Of a stretch of 64,000 bases of DNA, positions 43,844 through 55,721 are shown piece by piece (position 1 is the first letter of the stretch; each line of letters starts with the position of its first letter). Below the pieces are notes generated by a model. It searched no databases and had not been told where the DNA came from. It saw only the letters and a list, made by a program, of their open reading frames with translations. The stretch lies in assembly GCA_034406715.1 (NCBI GenBank), contig CP137872.1:1-64000 (forward strand), written 5' to 3'. The DNA comes from Rhodotorula mucilaginosa. Lineage: Eukaryota; Basidiomycota; Microbotryomycetes; Sporidiobolales; Sporidiobolaceae. The translations under genes and the position numbers were made by a program.

Positions 43844-45232
43844 ATGCCGCCCGCTTCATTGACCAAGCAGACTCTCAAGCGCAAGAGAACGTCCGAGGCC
43901 GGAGCAGCCAACGACGACGGCGATGCGGCGACCTCCTCCTCGGCAGCAGCTGCTGCTGCGACCAAGCCGTACAAGCAGCGCGTCCTGGTCACTTGCTCGA
44001 GGGGAATCTCGCAGCGGCAACGACACCTCATGATGGACTTGCTCTCCCTCCTCCCCCATGCCAAAAAGGGTCAGTCCGCCGTCCCCTCACTCTCACACTC
44101 CTCCCAAGACTGAAACTGACTCTGAGGACTCGTGGAAACGTGTAACAGAGACGAAACTCGAAGACAAGCACAACCTCCCTTCGATCAACGAACTGTGCTA
44201 CCTCTCGTCGTGCAACAACGCCCTCTTTTTCGAAGCGCGGCGGCAACACAACGACCTGTACCTCTGGGCCGCAAAGACCCCGAACGGGCCCTCGGTCCGG
44301 TTCCACGTCCTCAACGCGCACACGATGGACGAGATGAAGATGACGGGCAACTGCCTCAAGGGTTCGCGACCGGTCGTCGTCTTTGACCAGCAGTTTGACG
44401 AGGAACCGCACCTCCGCCTCATCAAAGAGGTCCTTTCGCACGTGAGTGGTCGCTCTAGCTACCTGTGTCTTTCTTGTCTCTCCTTTTTGACTCATCGCTC
44501 TCACTACGGGACCTAACCTACCGCCGACGTTCGCAGACCTTTGCGGTGCCCAAGACGGCGCGGCGAGCAAAACCGTTCATCGACCATGTCATCAACTTTT
44601 CCATCGTCGACGGCAAGATCTGGTTCCGCAACTACCAGGTACGCGCCTCATACCTCCTTCCGACCGACAATGGGGAGCGAGCCCAAAAGACTCACCCTGT
44701 CCTCCTCCTCCTCCTCCTCCTCCTCGCGCCGTGACCCTTTTGTTTTCCGTTGTACCCGCACGCAGATTCTCAACACCCCCTCGGCCGACGCGCTCGCCTC
44801 GACCTCGTCTTCCTCCTCGGCGTTGACCGACTCGCAGGCGCAGAACCTCGCCAAGAAGAACAACCTGCCGCACTTGTCGCTGTCCGAAGTCGGTCCGAGG
44901 TTTGTCCTGAACCCGGTCAAGATCTTTGAAGGGTCCTTCAACGGCGCGTGCTTGTACGAGAACAAGGGTGAGTTTGCCTTTTTTTTCTTTCTTTCTTGGA
45001 GAACGAAGGCCCGGAAGGTGAAACCTGAAACGCTCCCCGCTCACTCACTCGCTCACTCACCTCGCGCGCAGAGTTTGTCCCCTCGTCGCAACGGTACGCG
45101 AGCGCGAAACTCGCCCGCGCAGTCAAGTACCGCGGACGGAAGGACCAACAAGCCGTCAGTCAAGTCCGGAGGGAAGGATTGCACGTCGGCCAGAAGGACG
45201 ACCCGCTCGAGAAGCGGAGCGTGTTTGCTTGA
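43844..45232 (+). CDS. BRX1: Ribosome biogenesis protein BRX1 (Brix domain)
   Basis: Nucleolar factor for 60S subunit assembly. It starts MPPASLTKQTLKRKRTSEAG with a basic, Ala/Ser-rich leader. The Brix domain runs from YKQRVLVTCSRGISQRQRHL through MMDLLSLLPHAKKETKLEDK, NLPSINELCYLSSCNNALFF, EARRQHNDLYLWAAKTPNGP, FHVLNAHTMDEMKMTGNCLK, GSRPVVVFDQQFDEEPHLRL, FIDHVINFSIVDGKIWFRNY and VGPRFVLNPVKIFEGSFNGA. The C-terminal exon RYASAKLARAVKYRGRKDQQ ends DDPLEKRSVFA, stop at 45230-45232. Four introns with GTGAG/GTACG donors. Length and order match BRX1 of other fungi. Confidence 0.96.
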
Positions 45233-45319
45233 TCTTTCTCTTCCTCTTCACCGTCTCTCTCTCTCTCTCGCCCCATTCCCCTCTCCTTCTGCCATATCTT
45301 GTGGTTGCTGGTCTGTCCG

Positions 45320-45351
<32 letters not shown>

Positions 45352-46042
45352 GCGCGCGCGAAAGTGAGAAGCTGTACAATCACTACCCCTCAAAGGGTTT
45401 CCTTCTCTTTCAGACAGAGTCTCTTGCATGCAATTCCCGCTCCATTTCTGAATTCATTTGCTTCTCGTACGGGGTGTCTTCTGTTGCAAAGGAGAGAGAG
45501 AGGGAAGGAGCGCGGTATCGAGAGGATCTCCCTTGGCGGCAGAGAGCGGAGAAGATTGGGGGTATCGTAGGAATTACGGCGAAATACAGGAGAGAGGACA
45601 AACAAAAGAAAGCATGCCGACGGGGAAGCTCAGTTTGGGTCGAGGGCCCGAGCCGGTAACGAGGCAGACAGGAATGGAGAGCTCGAGGGCGTCGTGGACA
45701 AGCTACGCCGGCGTTGGAAAGGAAACAAAGCAGAATTAGATAGGGGAGAACGAAGTGAATCTTGGGCGTAACACGCCGAGCGAGAGGCAGAGAAGGGGTA
45801 TCGAAAAAAGGCGTATAGTTATTGTGGTGACGCGAGGATTTGGGATATGAGGATAGAAAGTTGGAGAGGGCGCCCCAGCGGAAGCCGAAAGGAGGCGAGG
45901 CCATCTCGCCACACTAGAAAGCGGGGGGGTCATCCAGAGGAAGGAAAGGGGATGGGCGCAGGGGATGACTGGTCGTGGAAAGAGCGAAAGGGGGTTTGAA
46001 TAGAAGGAGGGAAGGGAGAGCGAGAAAGGCGGAAAACGGGGA
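45233..46042. other. Convergent intergenic region with CGG/CG repeat and purine-rich tract
   Basis: Contains a TC-rich tract (tctctctctctctcg near 45256), a CGG repeat running into CG dinucleotides at 45318-45361, and a strongly purine-rich plus strand from about 45480 to 46040. No coding frame is supported. It holds the 3' UTRs of BRX1 and ARF6. Confidence 0.6.
45318..45361. repeat. CGG trinucleotide repeat followed by CG dinucleotides
   Basis: About ten cgg units followed by six to seven cg units in the 3' flank of BRX1. It can form hairpin, quadruplex or left-handed helix structures; probably length-unstable. Confidence 0.85.
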
Positions 46043-47262
46043 TCACTTTTGCGACTTTTGCGACGTCTTGATATTGTCCGACAACCACGTCAACCCTGGT
46101 TTTCAATCACCATGAGATATCAGTAATCAGTCGTGCCCGAACCGGCGGTCAGTCTCTATACGCGTCCGTATAGATGGCCTCATCGGCGTCGGCGGGGGCA
46201 CTCACCTTCCGCGAGTCCGCTCCCGTCAAGGGCGTTGGAAGGGTGGCAGTACCATGAGCGGTCCGTCATCTTGAGGAGGCCGAGCTTCTCTGTCACCTCG
46301 GTCGGGGTCATTGCTGTCCGGGGTCCGAAAAAGGGGGGCGCGGGAAGTCGCGGAGGAGAAAAAGCAAGAAAACGGGACGACGGAATGGGTCAGCGCGCGC
46401 CCGAACAACTCGCACCCTCGCTCGCTTCGGCGGTCTGGTGATCTGCCCGGCGTCATCAAGACGCGCGCTCACTGACTGACCATTGGGCATGTCCTGCTTG
46501 TTGGCAAACACCAAGAGGAAGCAATCTCGCATCTCTCGGTCGTTCAAGATCTTGTGCAACTCTTCGCGCGCCTCGTCGATCCGGGCGCGGTCCTGCGAGT
46601 CGACGACAAAGACGAGGCCTTGGGTGCCGGTGTAGTAGTGCCGCCAGAGGGGTCGGATCTTGTCTTGGCCGCCGACGTCCTGCGCGCGCGAGGCGGGCGG
46701 GCGGGGGTTGCGTTTCGCGGGTTTCAGTTCGAGTAGTTGGTGGTGGAGACGCGAGGGGGCAGGCATGACATGACGACTCACCCAGACGTTGAACCTGAGA
46801 GGAGAAAGCGTTCTCAGTTCGGGAATTGTTCTCCTCCTGGGGGTGGGCTGCTGACTCGCTCGGAGGACTGACTCACTTTACGTTCTTGTAGGTGACGGTT
46901 TCGACGTTGAAGCCGACGGTCGGGATGGTGGTGACGGACTGATTCAGCTTGAGTTTGTACAGGATGGCTGCGTGTGGTGGGAGTCGACAAGTCAGGGGGG
47001 AGGAAGCAAAAGTCAGACACCACCGCGCCTACTGGTTTTCCCTGCTGCGTCCAATCCGAGCATGAGGATTCGCATTTCCTTGTTGCCAAAGATCTTGCCT
47101 GCATTTTGCATGAACGTGGGTTAGCGAGAGAGAGGAGAGTTGAGGTCGTCCAACAAAAGGGAGAGAGGTTACCGAGTGCTTTCGAGAGACTCGAGCCCCT
47201 GCCGGGAGGAGAAGCGGGTCAGTCTGCAGTGTGCGGGATCTCTGAACGGTACGCTGTCACAT
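46043..47262 (-). CDS. ARF6: ARF6-type small GTPase
   Basis: Myristoylated GTPase of plasma membrane and endosome traffic. Spliced N-terminus [31 protein letters not shown] (P-loop), [35 protein letters not shown] (switch 1/interswitch), [20 protein letters not shown] (switch 2, the ARF6-like [10 protein letters not shown]), [31 protein letters not shown] (NKxD) and a last exon with [20 protein letters not shown], ending [10 protein letters not shown] at 46043. KIFGNKEMR marks ARF6 rather than ARF1. The Met codon is split: AT at 47262-47261, intron 47260-47199, then G. The Gly after Met permits myristoylation. About six introns. Confidence 0.94.
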
Positions 47263-47703
47263 CTTGGGCTGTGTGTCTGTCTGCCTCGCTAACAGGTGAA
47301 GCGTCGGTCGACAACCGCGAGACGCGTTCTCATCGTCGTCGCGCAGCACTCTCGACGTCCTGCGACCGTTGAACGCGGGCAGACACGCGTGCGTTGTAAG
47401 TGTACACACTGCCCCCTCGCTTCCCCCATCCCGTTCTGATCCAGCGCCAACTCTCGCCCGCTGCTGCACGCGCCCAGTCTCCTCACTCGTCATCAAACAC
47501 ACTGACTCACACTCACGCACAGGTCGCCTTACGGACTGCCGGAAACTCTACAGGTCTTTCTCCAAGCAGACCACCCGAGGGAGTGCTGCCCTCTTTCGCA
47601 CGCCGTCCAACTTTCTCCGCGACCGCCGTCCCATCTCTCCCAACGATCTAGACCACGGCGAGCCATCTAGGAGCGGGGACTGCGCGCGCGCTCACAGAGA
47701 GAG
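47263..47703. promoter_or_regulatory. Divergent upstream region, ARF6 / ATG4
   Basis: 441 bp between opposite start codons. The ATG4 side probably includes a 5' UTR intron (annotated separately), which leaves about 130 bp for the two core promoters. Confidence 0.45.
47396..47522 (+). other. Probable 5' UTR intron of ATG4
   Basis: A perfect donor gtaagt at 47396 is followed by a pyrimidine-rich stretch, a branch-like cactgac near 47502 and the acceptor cacgcacag ending at 47522, all upstream of the ATG at 47704. Spacing fits the other introns here. Inferred from splice signals alone. Confidence 0.5.
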
Positions 47704-50700
47704 ATGGCACTACCTCGACCACTGCTTCCCGTGGCATCGTCTTCCTCCTCCGCTGCCGCCGCCGCCGCCGAGTCATCCTCGTCGCCTCTCTCGCCCCCAC
47801 ATGAACCCGATTCCTCTCCTCGACGTCGTCGTCTCGCTCAACAACCCCAATCAGCGACGACGACTCCGACTCGCGAAGACGACGACAACGAGGAAGACCA
47901 AGAGGGGACAGGCTGGAGAGACCGAGGAGGGATCAGGCTCGTCGGGTCCTATCGTGGTGATGAGGAGAACCGCGAGGGCAGCCCCGTCAAAGCCAGCGGT
48001 ACCATCACCAACGACAAGGAGCAGCAAGAGGAGGAGGACAAGTCGTCCCATCTCCTCCCAGCGCCGACCCCGACGCCGACGCCATCAATCTCGATCTCGT
48101 CCGCACCACCGCGGACTGGATCCACTTCGTCCGCGTCCATGCCGCCACCTCCCTCGTTCCCAACTCTGACGACGAAACCCGGTGGCTACGACGACAACGA
48201 CGACAACCAAGATCGCAAGGGTCGACGCCCATCGTGCTCGTCCTCTGCTTCTTCTTCGGTCGGGACGGCCGCTTCGTTGACCCCGATCGTCGATCCTCGA
48301 GCAGCGCCCGCCGCGATTGGCACCGTTTCGCACGATGACGGGCACCCGACGGCGCTGAGAACGAAGAAAAACCGCTTTCGTCGTTCTTCGAAGACAAAGA
48401 ATCAGCGAAAGGGACCACCACCACCACCCGCGGCCTCGTCGTCGTCGTCGTCGTCGGATCTTCTCGTCCCGATCGGAACGAGTACCCATCCGGTCCCGTC
48501 TCAACACGGCGAGACTCTGCCGTCACCCAATATACACGACGAATCTTATTCAAGGACAGAGACAAGAAGGAGCGCCCTCGAGGCCGAAGAAGACGGACTG
48601 AGCAGTAGTCGTCGTTCCAGCTCGGCGAACACGACGAGCGGCAGCAGCAGCAAGAGTCTGAAGCAGCAGAGTACTACTACTCGCTCGCACAACGGATCAA
48701 GTACGATGCTCGGCTTCTCCGCCGCCGCCGGTTCAGGTTCTTCAGACTCGTCGTCCCTTTCCCTCTCCCTATCCGCTTCGGGATCTCGTTCAGGGCCTTC
48801 CACCACCACGACGACGACGACGACGACGGCGGCGGGAGGAGGAGGAGAGGGACGACTCGCGCGCGGGTTGAGAAAGACGAGGAGCGGGTTGAAACTGTTT
48901 GCGGCGAGAGCAGCGGCGGCGGCGGCGACTTCCTCCTCTTCGACGAGCAGGGAGCAGGAACCGGTCGTCGTTGGGGCTGACAACCCAACATCGTCAACAA
49001 CAACAACTGCGCCGGCAGAGGTACTGCTGCCTCGAGACGCTACTCGGCAAGCTGATTCCCCACCGCCACCGCCACCGCGTCCGCCACCGCTTGAGGTCCC
49101 GTCGCATTCAGAGGAGGCGACGACGACACAGCTCGACTCTGCATCAACATCATCCGGAGGCGGCGGGAGGAGCCGCTCCTCGTTTCACGCGAGTCCGCTT
49201 GGCGACTGGGGAGGAGACTCTACTCTTGCTGCTGCGTCTGAACCCCGTCCCGCTTCAGCGACCTCAGGCGTCACCCCAGTTCACCATCCCCTTCCATCTC
49301 CTCCTCCTCCTCCTCCTCCTTCTCCTCCTCCACAATCGCCTCCCGCCGGGAATCGAATCGGAGGTTGGTTCAACAGTCTCATGCCGACGACGACGACGAA
49401 CAACAACGGTGTCGCCGACCAGAATCCCGCTTCGCCGCCGATGAAGGCTCGTGGGTCGTTCGCAGCCGTTACGTCTGGTTCGCCGAAACGACGCGGCTCG
49501 GGCGGGTCATCATCCTCAGCAGGTCCGCGTCCCGGTCTCATGGGCGGTGGAAGACCTTCCTCGTCGTCTTCCTCCTCCTCGCCGCTCAAAAAGGCCTCTT
49601 CCTCATCTGCTGTCACCTCGACCTCGACCGCCTCGGGGTCCGGAAACCCGACTGGTCGATTCGGTCCTTTCGACCGCATGTTGGATCGCGCGGTGCAATA
49701 CTTCCTCGATACGGATTCGCACGCCGATCGGTGCGAGGACGAGATTTGGCTCCTCGGAGTCCGACATGCTGGATGGGATCCGGAGGCTGTCGAGGAGGGG
49801 GCTGAGCGTCCGACGACGGCAACGCGGGCGGCGGCGGCGGCGGCGGGTGAAGCGGGAGGTGGCAACGGAGGAGCGGGAGGCAAAGCGGAGGGGGTAAGGC
49901 GAGGAGGGTTGGCAGGATTGGTGGCGAGGAGGGCGAGCCCCGTCAAGGCGAGGAAGACACAGCAGCAGAAGTCAGACCAACCTTCTCCTCCTCAACCGAT
50001 GGCTGCTGCTGCGACCGCGAGCGGAGACGACCCTTTCGTCAACGTCTCGTCGTCGCCAGCAAGCGACTCTCCCGCGCCGGCAAGAGGGACAGACTCTGCG
50101 GTTGGTACGGCGAACACTTCCTCTTCGGCGACGGCGACGGCGGCGACGGCGACACGCATTCACGGCTGGCCCGCGACCTTTTACCGCGACTTCTACTCGC
50201 AAGTCGGCCTGACGTACCGGTCCGACTTCCCGCTGATCGAATGCGACCCTCCTCCTGCTTCTCCGTACGGCGGTGGCGGGGTCGTCCACGGCATGCTGAG
50301 TAACCTCAGTATGAGTCTCGGCAGGGGCGCGCAGCGGTTGGCTGGCAATGTCGGCGCTGGCGCGGGCGAAAACAGCGGCGAGGAAAAGATGCAGGCCGCC
50401 GCCGTTGTGAAGGGACTCAGCAGCGATACGGGCTGGGGATGCATGCTCCGTACTGGGCAGAGCCTGCTCGCCAATGCTCTCGTCAAAATTCATCTCGGGC
50501 GAGGTACGCTAGCTCAAGATATGTGACCGTTGAAGCCGAGCTAACGGGTTTCCCTGGGGATTAAATGCAGACTGGCGACGACCGCTTTCGAGTTCGCCCG
50601 ATGCGATCCCACAAGCCGCGACGTACGCCCGCATCCTCTCCCTCTTCCTCGACGATCCATCTACCCTTTCGCCGTTCTCGGTCCATCAATTCGCGCGACA

Positions 50701-51902
50701 AGGCAAGCAGCTCGGAAAGGAGATTGGCGAGTGGTTCGGTCCGTCGACCGCCGCGGGCGCGATCAAGGCCCTCGTCAACGCGTACGAACCTGCCGGACTG
50801 CGAGTCGTGAGCTGCATCGACGGGACTGTGTACGAGAGTGAGGTGGTCGAGGCCAGTACGGTCGAGGGGACGAGCTGGAAGAGACCGGTCCTCGTGCTCG
50901 TCAACGTGCGACTCGGCCTCGAAGGCGTCAACCCGGTCTATCACGACTCGATCAAGGTGAGTCCGCCCACACGGAGCTCGTCTACATTCAAAAGGGGTGC
51001 GAAGAGCCTGACCATGCGGTGCCCGTGACTGCTTACCTTGCAGAGCGTGTTCCGCTTCCCGCAATCGGTCGGAATCGCCGGCGGTCGTCCGATCTCGTCG
51101 TACTACTTCGTCGGCGCGCAAGCCGACTCGCTGTTCTACATCGATCCTCACTTCCCGCGTCCGGCTGTCCCGCTCGTCTTGCCCTCTGATCCCGAGCTGG
51201 TCGAAGCCTTCGCGCACGTGCCCGTACGAGCTACGGGGCGGACACCTTCGTCGTCGTCGTCTGCATCACCGGTCGATCGGGCTGCGATTCGAAATGGGAA
51301 GGACTCGAGCACCCATACGGCCGACCAGATCGCCCATTTCCTCCTTTCGGCTTACCCCGACTCGGTCTGGGCCACGTACCACTGCGACAAAGTCCGCAAG
51401 GTGTCTCTGTCCAGCCTCGATCCGAGCATGCTCATCGGCTTTGTCGTCGAGAACGCCTCCGACTGGCTCGACTTTCGCAACAGAGTGCAGGAGGTGAGCT
51501 AAGAGCCCCCTGCGTCTTTTGTCTGCTTTCGATCGTCAGTGCATAGTTGCTCACAAGCTCCCTTCTCTTCTGCAGCTCGCGCAATCGTCCGCACCCATGT
51601 TTACCGTCGCGCCCTCCCCGCCTGCCTGGCTTCGTCGCTCCGCCTCGGCCACGACAGCAGTCCGGACAGCCTCGGCAGGCGCACGCAACTCGCTCGACGA
51701 CTCGTTCTCGGTCATTGGCGAACCTCGCGCTGGTGGCGACAACGATGACAACGACGACAACGACGGCTTCAGCGAGCCCGAAGATTGGGAACTGCAGTCG
51801 ACGGACGACGAAGGGTTGCGGTCGAGTGTTCTCGTTGAGAGATCGACACCACCTGCGCAGGCTGCCATTTCGCGTTCGCCCGACGACGCTGTTCTTCTCT
51901 AG
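47704..51902 (+). CDS. ATG4: Autophagy cysteine protease ATG4 with very long N-terminal extension
   Basis: C54 protease that trims ATG8 and removes it from lipid. Four exons (47704-50503, 50571-50956, 51044-51493, 51576-51902) give 1320 residues in frame. Residues 1 to about 815 are low-complexity: Ser, Asp/Glu, Thr (TTTTTTTTT), Pro and Gly runs with basic patches, no recognised domain. The peptidase begins WPATFYRDFYSQVGLTYRSD (about residue 822), has the nucleophile in DTGWGCMLRTGQ (Cys about 913), then DWRRPLSSSPDAIPQA, IYDGTVYESE-like loop, GGRPISSYYFVGAQADSLFY and IDPHF (catalytic Asp-His), then YHCDKVRKVSLSSLDPSMLI and GFVVENASDWLDFR. The acidic tail is EPEDWELQSTDDE. Usual ATG4 proteins are 400-550 residues with the Cys near 75-150. 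Confidence 0.93.
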
Positions 51903-52271
51903 GGCAAACGTCCCCCTCTCGATACCTGTCTCTGTGTGAATTCCTCACCTGATTTCCCATCCCTGGATGGCGCCCCCCCGACTTCCTCGCAGATTACCTT
52001 TCACGAGTCCTCGCAATCTCCTGTTTTGTCGTTGTGACATTTGCAATCGAGCAATCGTTCTCTCTCAAAGCGGGGCGCTCGTATTTACGTCGTAGCGAGG
52101 ACCGCAGATGATTCCGGAAATGGCCGGTGGCGAAGAAAACAAAGGCGTGCGGATACACTCGAGGGCCGACACAGGGTTACGGCAAGGGGGTGAATGCATA
52201 GTCGAGTACAGAAATGTGTTGCTACACTGGCCTTCCGCGAGGGCACAGGGGGCGAAAGAACGGTAGTTTCC
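51903..52271. other. Convergent 3' region, ATG4 and FMC1
   Basis: 3' UTRs of both genes; no coding frame or repeat of note. Confidence 0.6.
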
Positions 52272-52871
52272 CTATCGCTGCGGCGCAAACATGGTCTGGA
52301 GGCTCCCCTGCTGCTCCTGCTCGCCATCGGCGGATTCCTCGCCGGTCGGGATCGGCCGCGGTGCTGCCGGGTCGTATTCGAACGGCGTGTTGAGGCCGAC
52401 GCGGTTCGCGGTCGCCTTGATCCGCTCGTCCTGGGTCATGTCGTGCGTCGGGTTGTATCGGTCGACCAGCTCCTGTGGGGACCGGAAACACAAGAAAGAG
52501 GCGGCTGACTGTCAGCAAGCGTTGCCCAGCCTACTGCCTTCGAGAGTGCGCCAACTCCTGACCTTGTGAATCCTCCTGGACTGGAGAAAGACGACCATGT
52601 TTTCAACATCTCGCGCGAACCGGGTCGCGTCCGCCGAATCCGCTTTGATCGTGCGCCCGCTCTCAAACAGCAATCGCAGATGCTGCGGAATGCTCGGTGA
52701 CCGTCCCGCCCGCGGGTGGATCGACTGGGGGAGGCACCGCCGCCGCGGCGAGAACAAGTGGAGGTTTCGATGTCAGTCAGTTTCGCGAGGGATGACAAGA
52801 GACCGAAGAGAGCTCACGTTCTTGACAAACTGTCTGAGAGTAGACCTGTACAGCTGAGGCAGGCTCGTCAT
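52272..52871 (-). CDS. FMC1: FMC1-like mitochondrial ATP synthase assembly factor, LYR-motif protein
   Basis: Small matrix protein needed for F1 assembly with Atp12. It starts MTSLPQLYRSTLRQFVKN at 52871, an 18-codon first exon carrying the LYR tripeptide. The next exon has RSIPQHLRLLFESGRTIKAD and ATRFARDVENMVVFLQSRRI. The last has ELVDRYNPTHDMTQDERIKA and TANRVGLNTPFEYD, which resembles FMC1 (ELLERYNPG, E-E-R-V-x-x-TARRVG). It ends GSLQTMFAPQR at 52272. Two or three short introns. A tandem minus-strand neighbour of DPH2 with 241 bp between. Confidence 0.82.
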
Positions 52872-53112
52872 CGTCGAATGCTGGCGTGTAGCAGAGCAAG
52901 AGAAGCGAGAGCGCAGTTTTCTTCTGCTTCCGCGCTGCTGCGTCGCCACATTTTCTGCAGTCGGCCACTTGAACCACTAACCGGACCACTCCCGTTGCTG
53001 ACGATACGAGACACTCGAAAAGCTACCGGGCGGGAAGTAGTATTCCGAAACGAAATAAGATGCGTGCGGATTCGTCCGACGTGCGCACGAGATCTCGTTT
53101 CTCAGTCCTAAG

Positions 53113-55721
53113 TTACTCCACGACGTCGTTGTCGCCACCGCCACTCTGTTTCGAGTCGGCGTCTCGCTCGTATCCATACCCGCGCGCAATGCCACCCTCG
53201 CGGCCCATCTCGAGCTGCGCCGGCGCGTCCATGCCGTACCTCGGCTCGAGGCCCTTGTACGTCCTACCGGCCATGTATTCGCCTGCACAGGGAGGGACGA
53301 GCGAGCAGAAGTTGCCGAGTGGATAAGTTGCAGTGCGGGGCCACATGGAGGAGGGAAGACGCGCGAGTACGACGCACCTGCTGCGGAACCAAGCACGCGA
53401 GCGACGGCGGAAGATTGGTCGCGGATCGCGAGCGCGGTCGCTTGCGAGGCGAGCTCGTCGGCATCTGCAGTCGCCGCGCGTGAGCAACGGCACATGCCAG
53501 CTCAGAGGAGAAAAGAGAGACTCACCCTTGAACCCGCGCTGGACATACTTCTTCGGGTGACGGTACTGTCCCGTTGCGCTCGAAAATACGGGCGCATCCT
53601 CATCCTCCTCGAGATCTTCTTCCCCTCGCTGTTCCCGCTCATCCGCCGCCAACGTGCCCGCATCTTGTCCAAATGTGGAAGAACCGAGCAACTGGGCAAA
53701 GTCGAGGATGTAGTCACCGGTCCAGGCTTTCGACGTCAACGCGAGTTCGAGCTCGAACGGGGTGACGATCGGACGCAGGAACTCCTGCAAAGGAGAGACC
53801 CATGTCCGGAGGTTCAGCCACGGGGCAAATCTCGCGCGCAAGGGGGAAGAGAGGAACCCGACACGCGTACGTACCTTTGAATCGACCATCGAGTTTTCGG
53901 GGCACGCGACGAGGACAAAGCACTCGACCTCAATAAAGTTGGCCAACTTTGCCGGGTTGAGTTTGCCGACCGCGACCGTGTAGCTCTTCTTTTGGTGCGC
54001 CGCGATCAGTTGCCGCAAGTGCGTAATCAGAGGCAAATAGGCGGCTATGCATGTGCATTGTCAGCCGCGCGATTGACACCGAACCCCAAACCGGAGCAGC
54101 AGGTGGTAACGCACCGACTCCAAGCGTGCCGACCAGGATGCCGATCACATCCGCATCCTTGGCCTTTTCGACCGTCGCGTACCGTCGCATCAACATGCGG
54201 TTCGTCCGACCGCTCTCGAGTCGCGAAGACCGGGTAGCCGGATCATACGACCACACCTGCATGATGAGCGCAGCACCCCATGGGAAAGAGGAGCAGGGGA
54301 GAAGAGGAGATCAGCATGCGTGCGGCCACTGAACCACTCCCGGTGGAGTGAGAGAGAAAACTGAGGAAGAAGACCAAAGATACTCACGCGACACCGTCCA
54401 TGCGTCAGCAGCACATTGTTCAGAGCCAGACTCTCGCCTCCGATCCACACCAGAGCGCAGTCATCGACGCTGTCGACCCCAGGCGGGAGGTCGTACCGCG
54501 CGCTCGACCTGGGGACGGTCGTCGGCGGTTCGGGGACCGTAGGCTCGAGATCGAAACCGAGAGGTTCAGAGCGCGTAGCGGCAGCCTCGTCGTCGTCGTC
54601 TCTTGAGTTGTCTGGCGAAGCCTCTCCCGATGTCCGAGACGGTGCCGACGCATCCGCCAGGGGTCGAGTCTCCTCCTGATCCGCAGCGGCAACAGCCTCC
54701 GCCGCCCTCGCGGGCGCTTTCCCCTTCCCACCATTCAAGCCCTCCTCTTTGTCTGTGTACGAGTCGGAAGGAGCAGGCGCCGGACGCCGAGCGTGAGAGC
54801 GGAGGTTGGCTCGCTTGTCGAGGTGGGAGAGGACGACGGGGATCGACGCGGGGAGGTGAGATCGGAGAGCATCTGCCACGAGGTCTGTCATTCCCGCCCA
54901 GCACAAACGGTGTCAGCTTGATGCTGTAGAAGGACAAAACCCCCCTCCCTTAACGCACGAGATTTGTGCGCGTACGCAACGTCGTACAAGACGACGACAG
55001 CTTTCGGCGGTTCCTCGTCGAGGCTCGCGCGGCTCGTGCTCGCGATCGAAGACGCGGCATGTTCGGGATCGATCTCGCGCTTGGTCAAGACGTAGAGGAC
55101 GGGCAACCGGGCGGTTCTGCGAGGATGGGTACGTCAGTGCGCGAGCGGCAGGGCGGCGAGGAGGACGGCAACGACTGAGACTGACGGAGAGAGGCAAGTG
55201 TGCCCGTAGTGGACTACAAAGTCGGCGTCGACGTGTTGTGCGGCGACTTCATCGACGCAGCAGCTATGGCGGGGCGGGGCGGGGCGGGCAGAACGATGAT
55301 GAGTTTCACTTTGACAACAAGTCACGGAGGAGGTAGGAGCTCACCTTCCGTAGGTCGTGTCTGCAAGTACGTAGAGTTCTTTCTCTTTCGGGAGGCGGTC
55401 CCGCAGAGCCCTGTAGACCTGGACCGCGTCGTGCAATTGCTCGTCGGCAAACTGGAGTCCGATCTGCGAGAAGGGAAAACGGCCCTCTCGTCAGTGATGC
55501 TGCAATCGCGCCTCGCGAGAGGAGTGGGCTCAAGTACGTACCCTGTGGTAGTTTCCCCTCTCTATTTCCGCGAGGGTGAGGTCGACTTCGTACGCTTGTT
55601 CGAGCGCGAGAGCTCCTCCTCCTCCTCCCGAGTCGGCGAGCGGTTCCGGTTCGACGTCGACGGTGCGGTGGATCGCCTCTTCGCCAGACGGAGCGACTGA
55701 TGGCGGTGCCTGCGTCGCCAT
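53113..55721 (-). CDS. DPH2: Diphthamide biosynthesis protein DPH2
   Basis: Partner of DPH1 in the iron-sulfur radical enzyme that starts diphthamide on elongation factor 2. It starts [20 protein letters not shown] at 55721. Motifs are [40 protein letters not shown] (DPH2-type, with the first cluster Cys region), [129 protein letters not shown] and [20 protein letters not shown]. Ends [15 protein letters not shown] at 53113. The loop between [10 protein letters not shown] and LEPTVPE is long and acidic/Pro-rich. Roughly nine introns. The [12 protein letters not shown] segment distinguishes it as DPH1/2 family; [14 protein letters not shown] favours DPH2. Confidence 0.93.
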
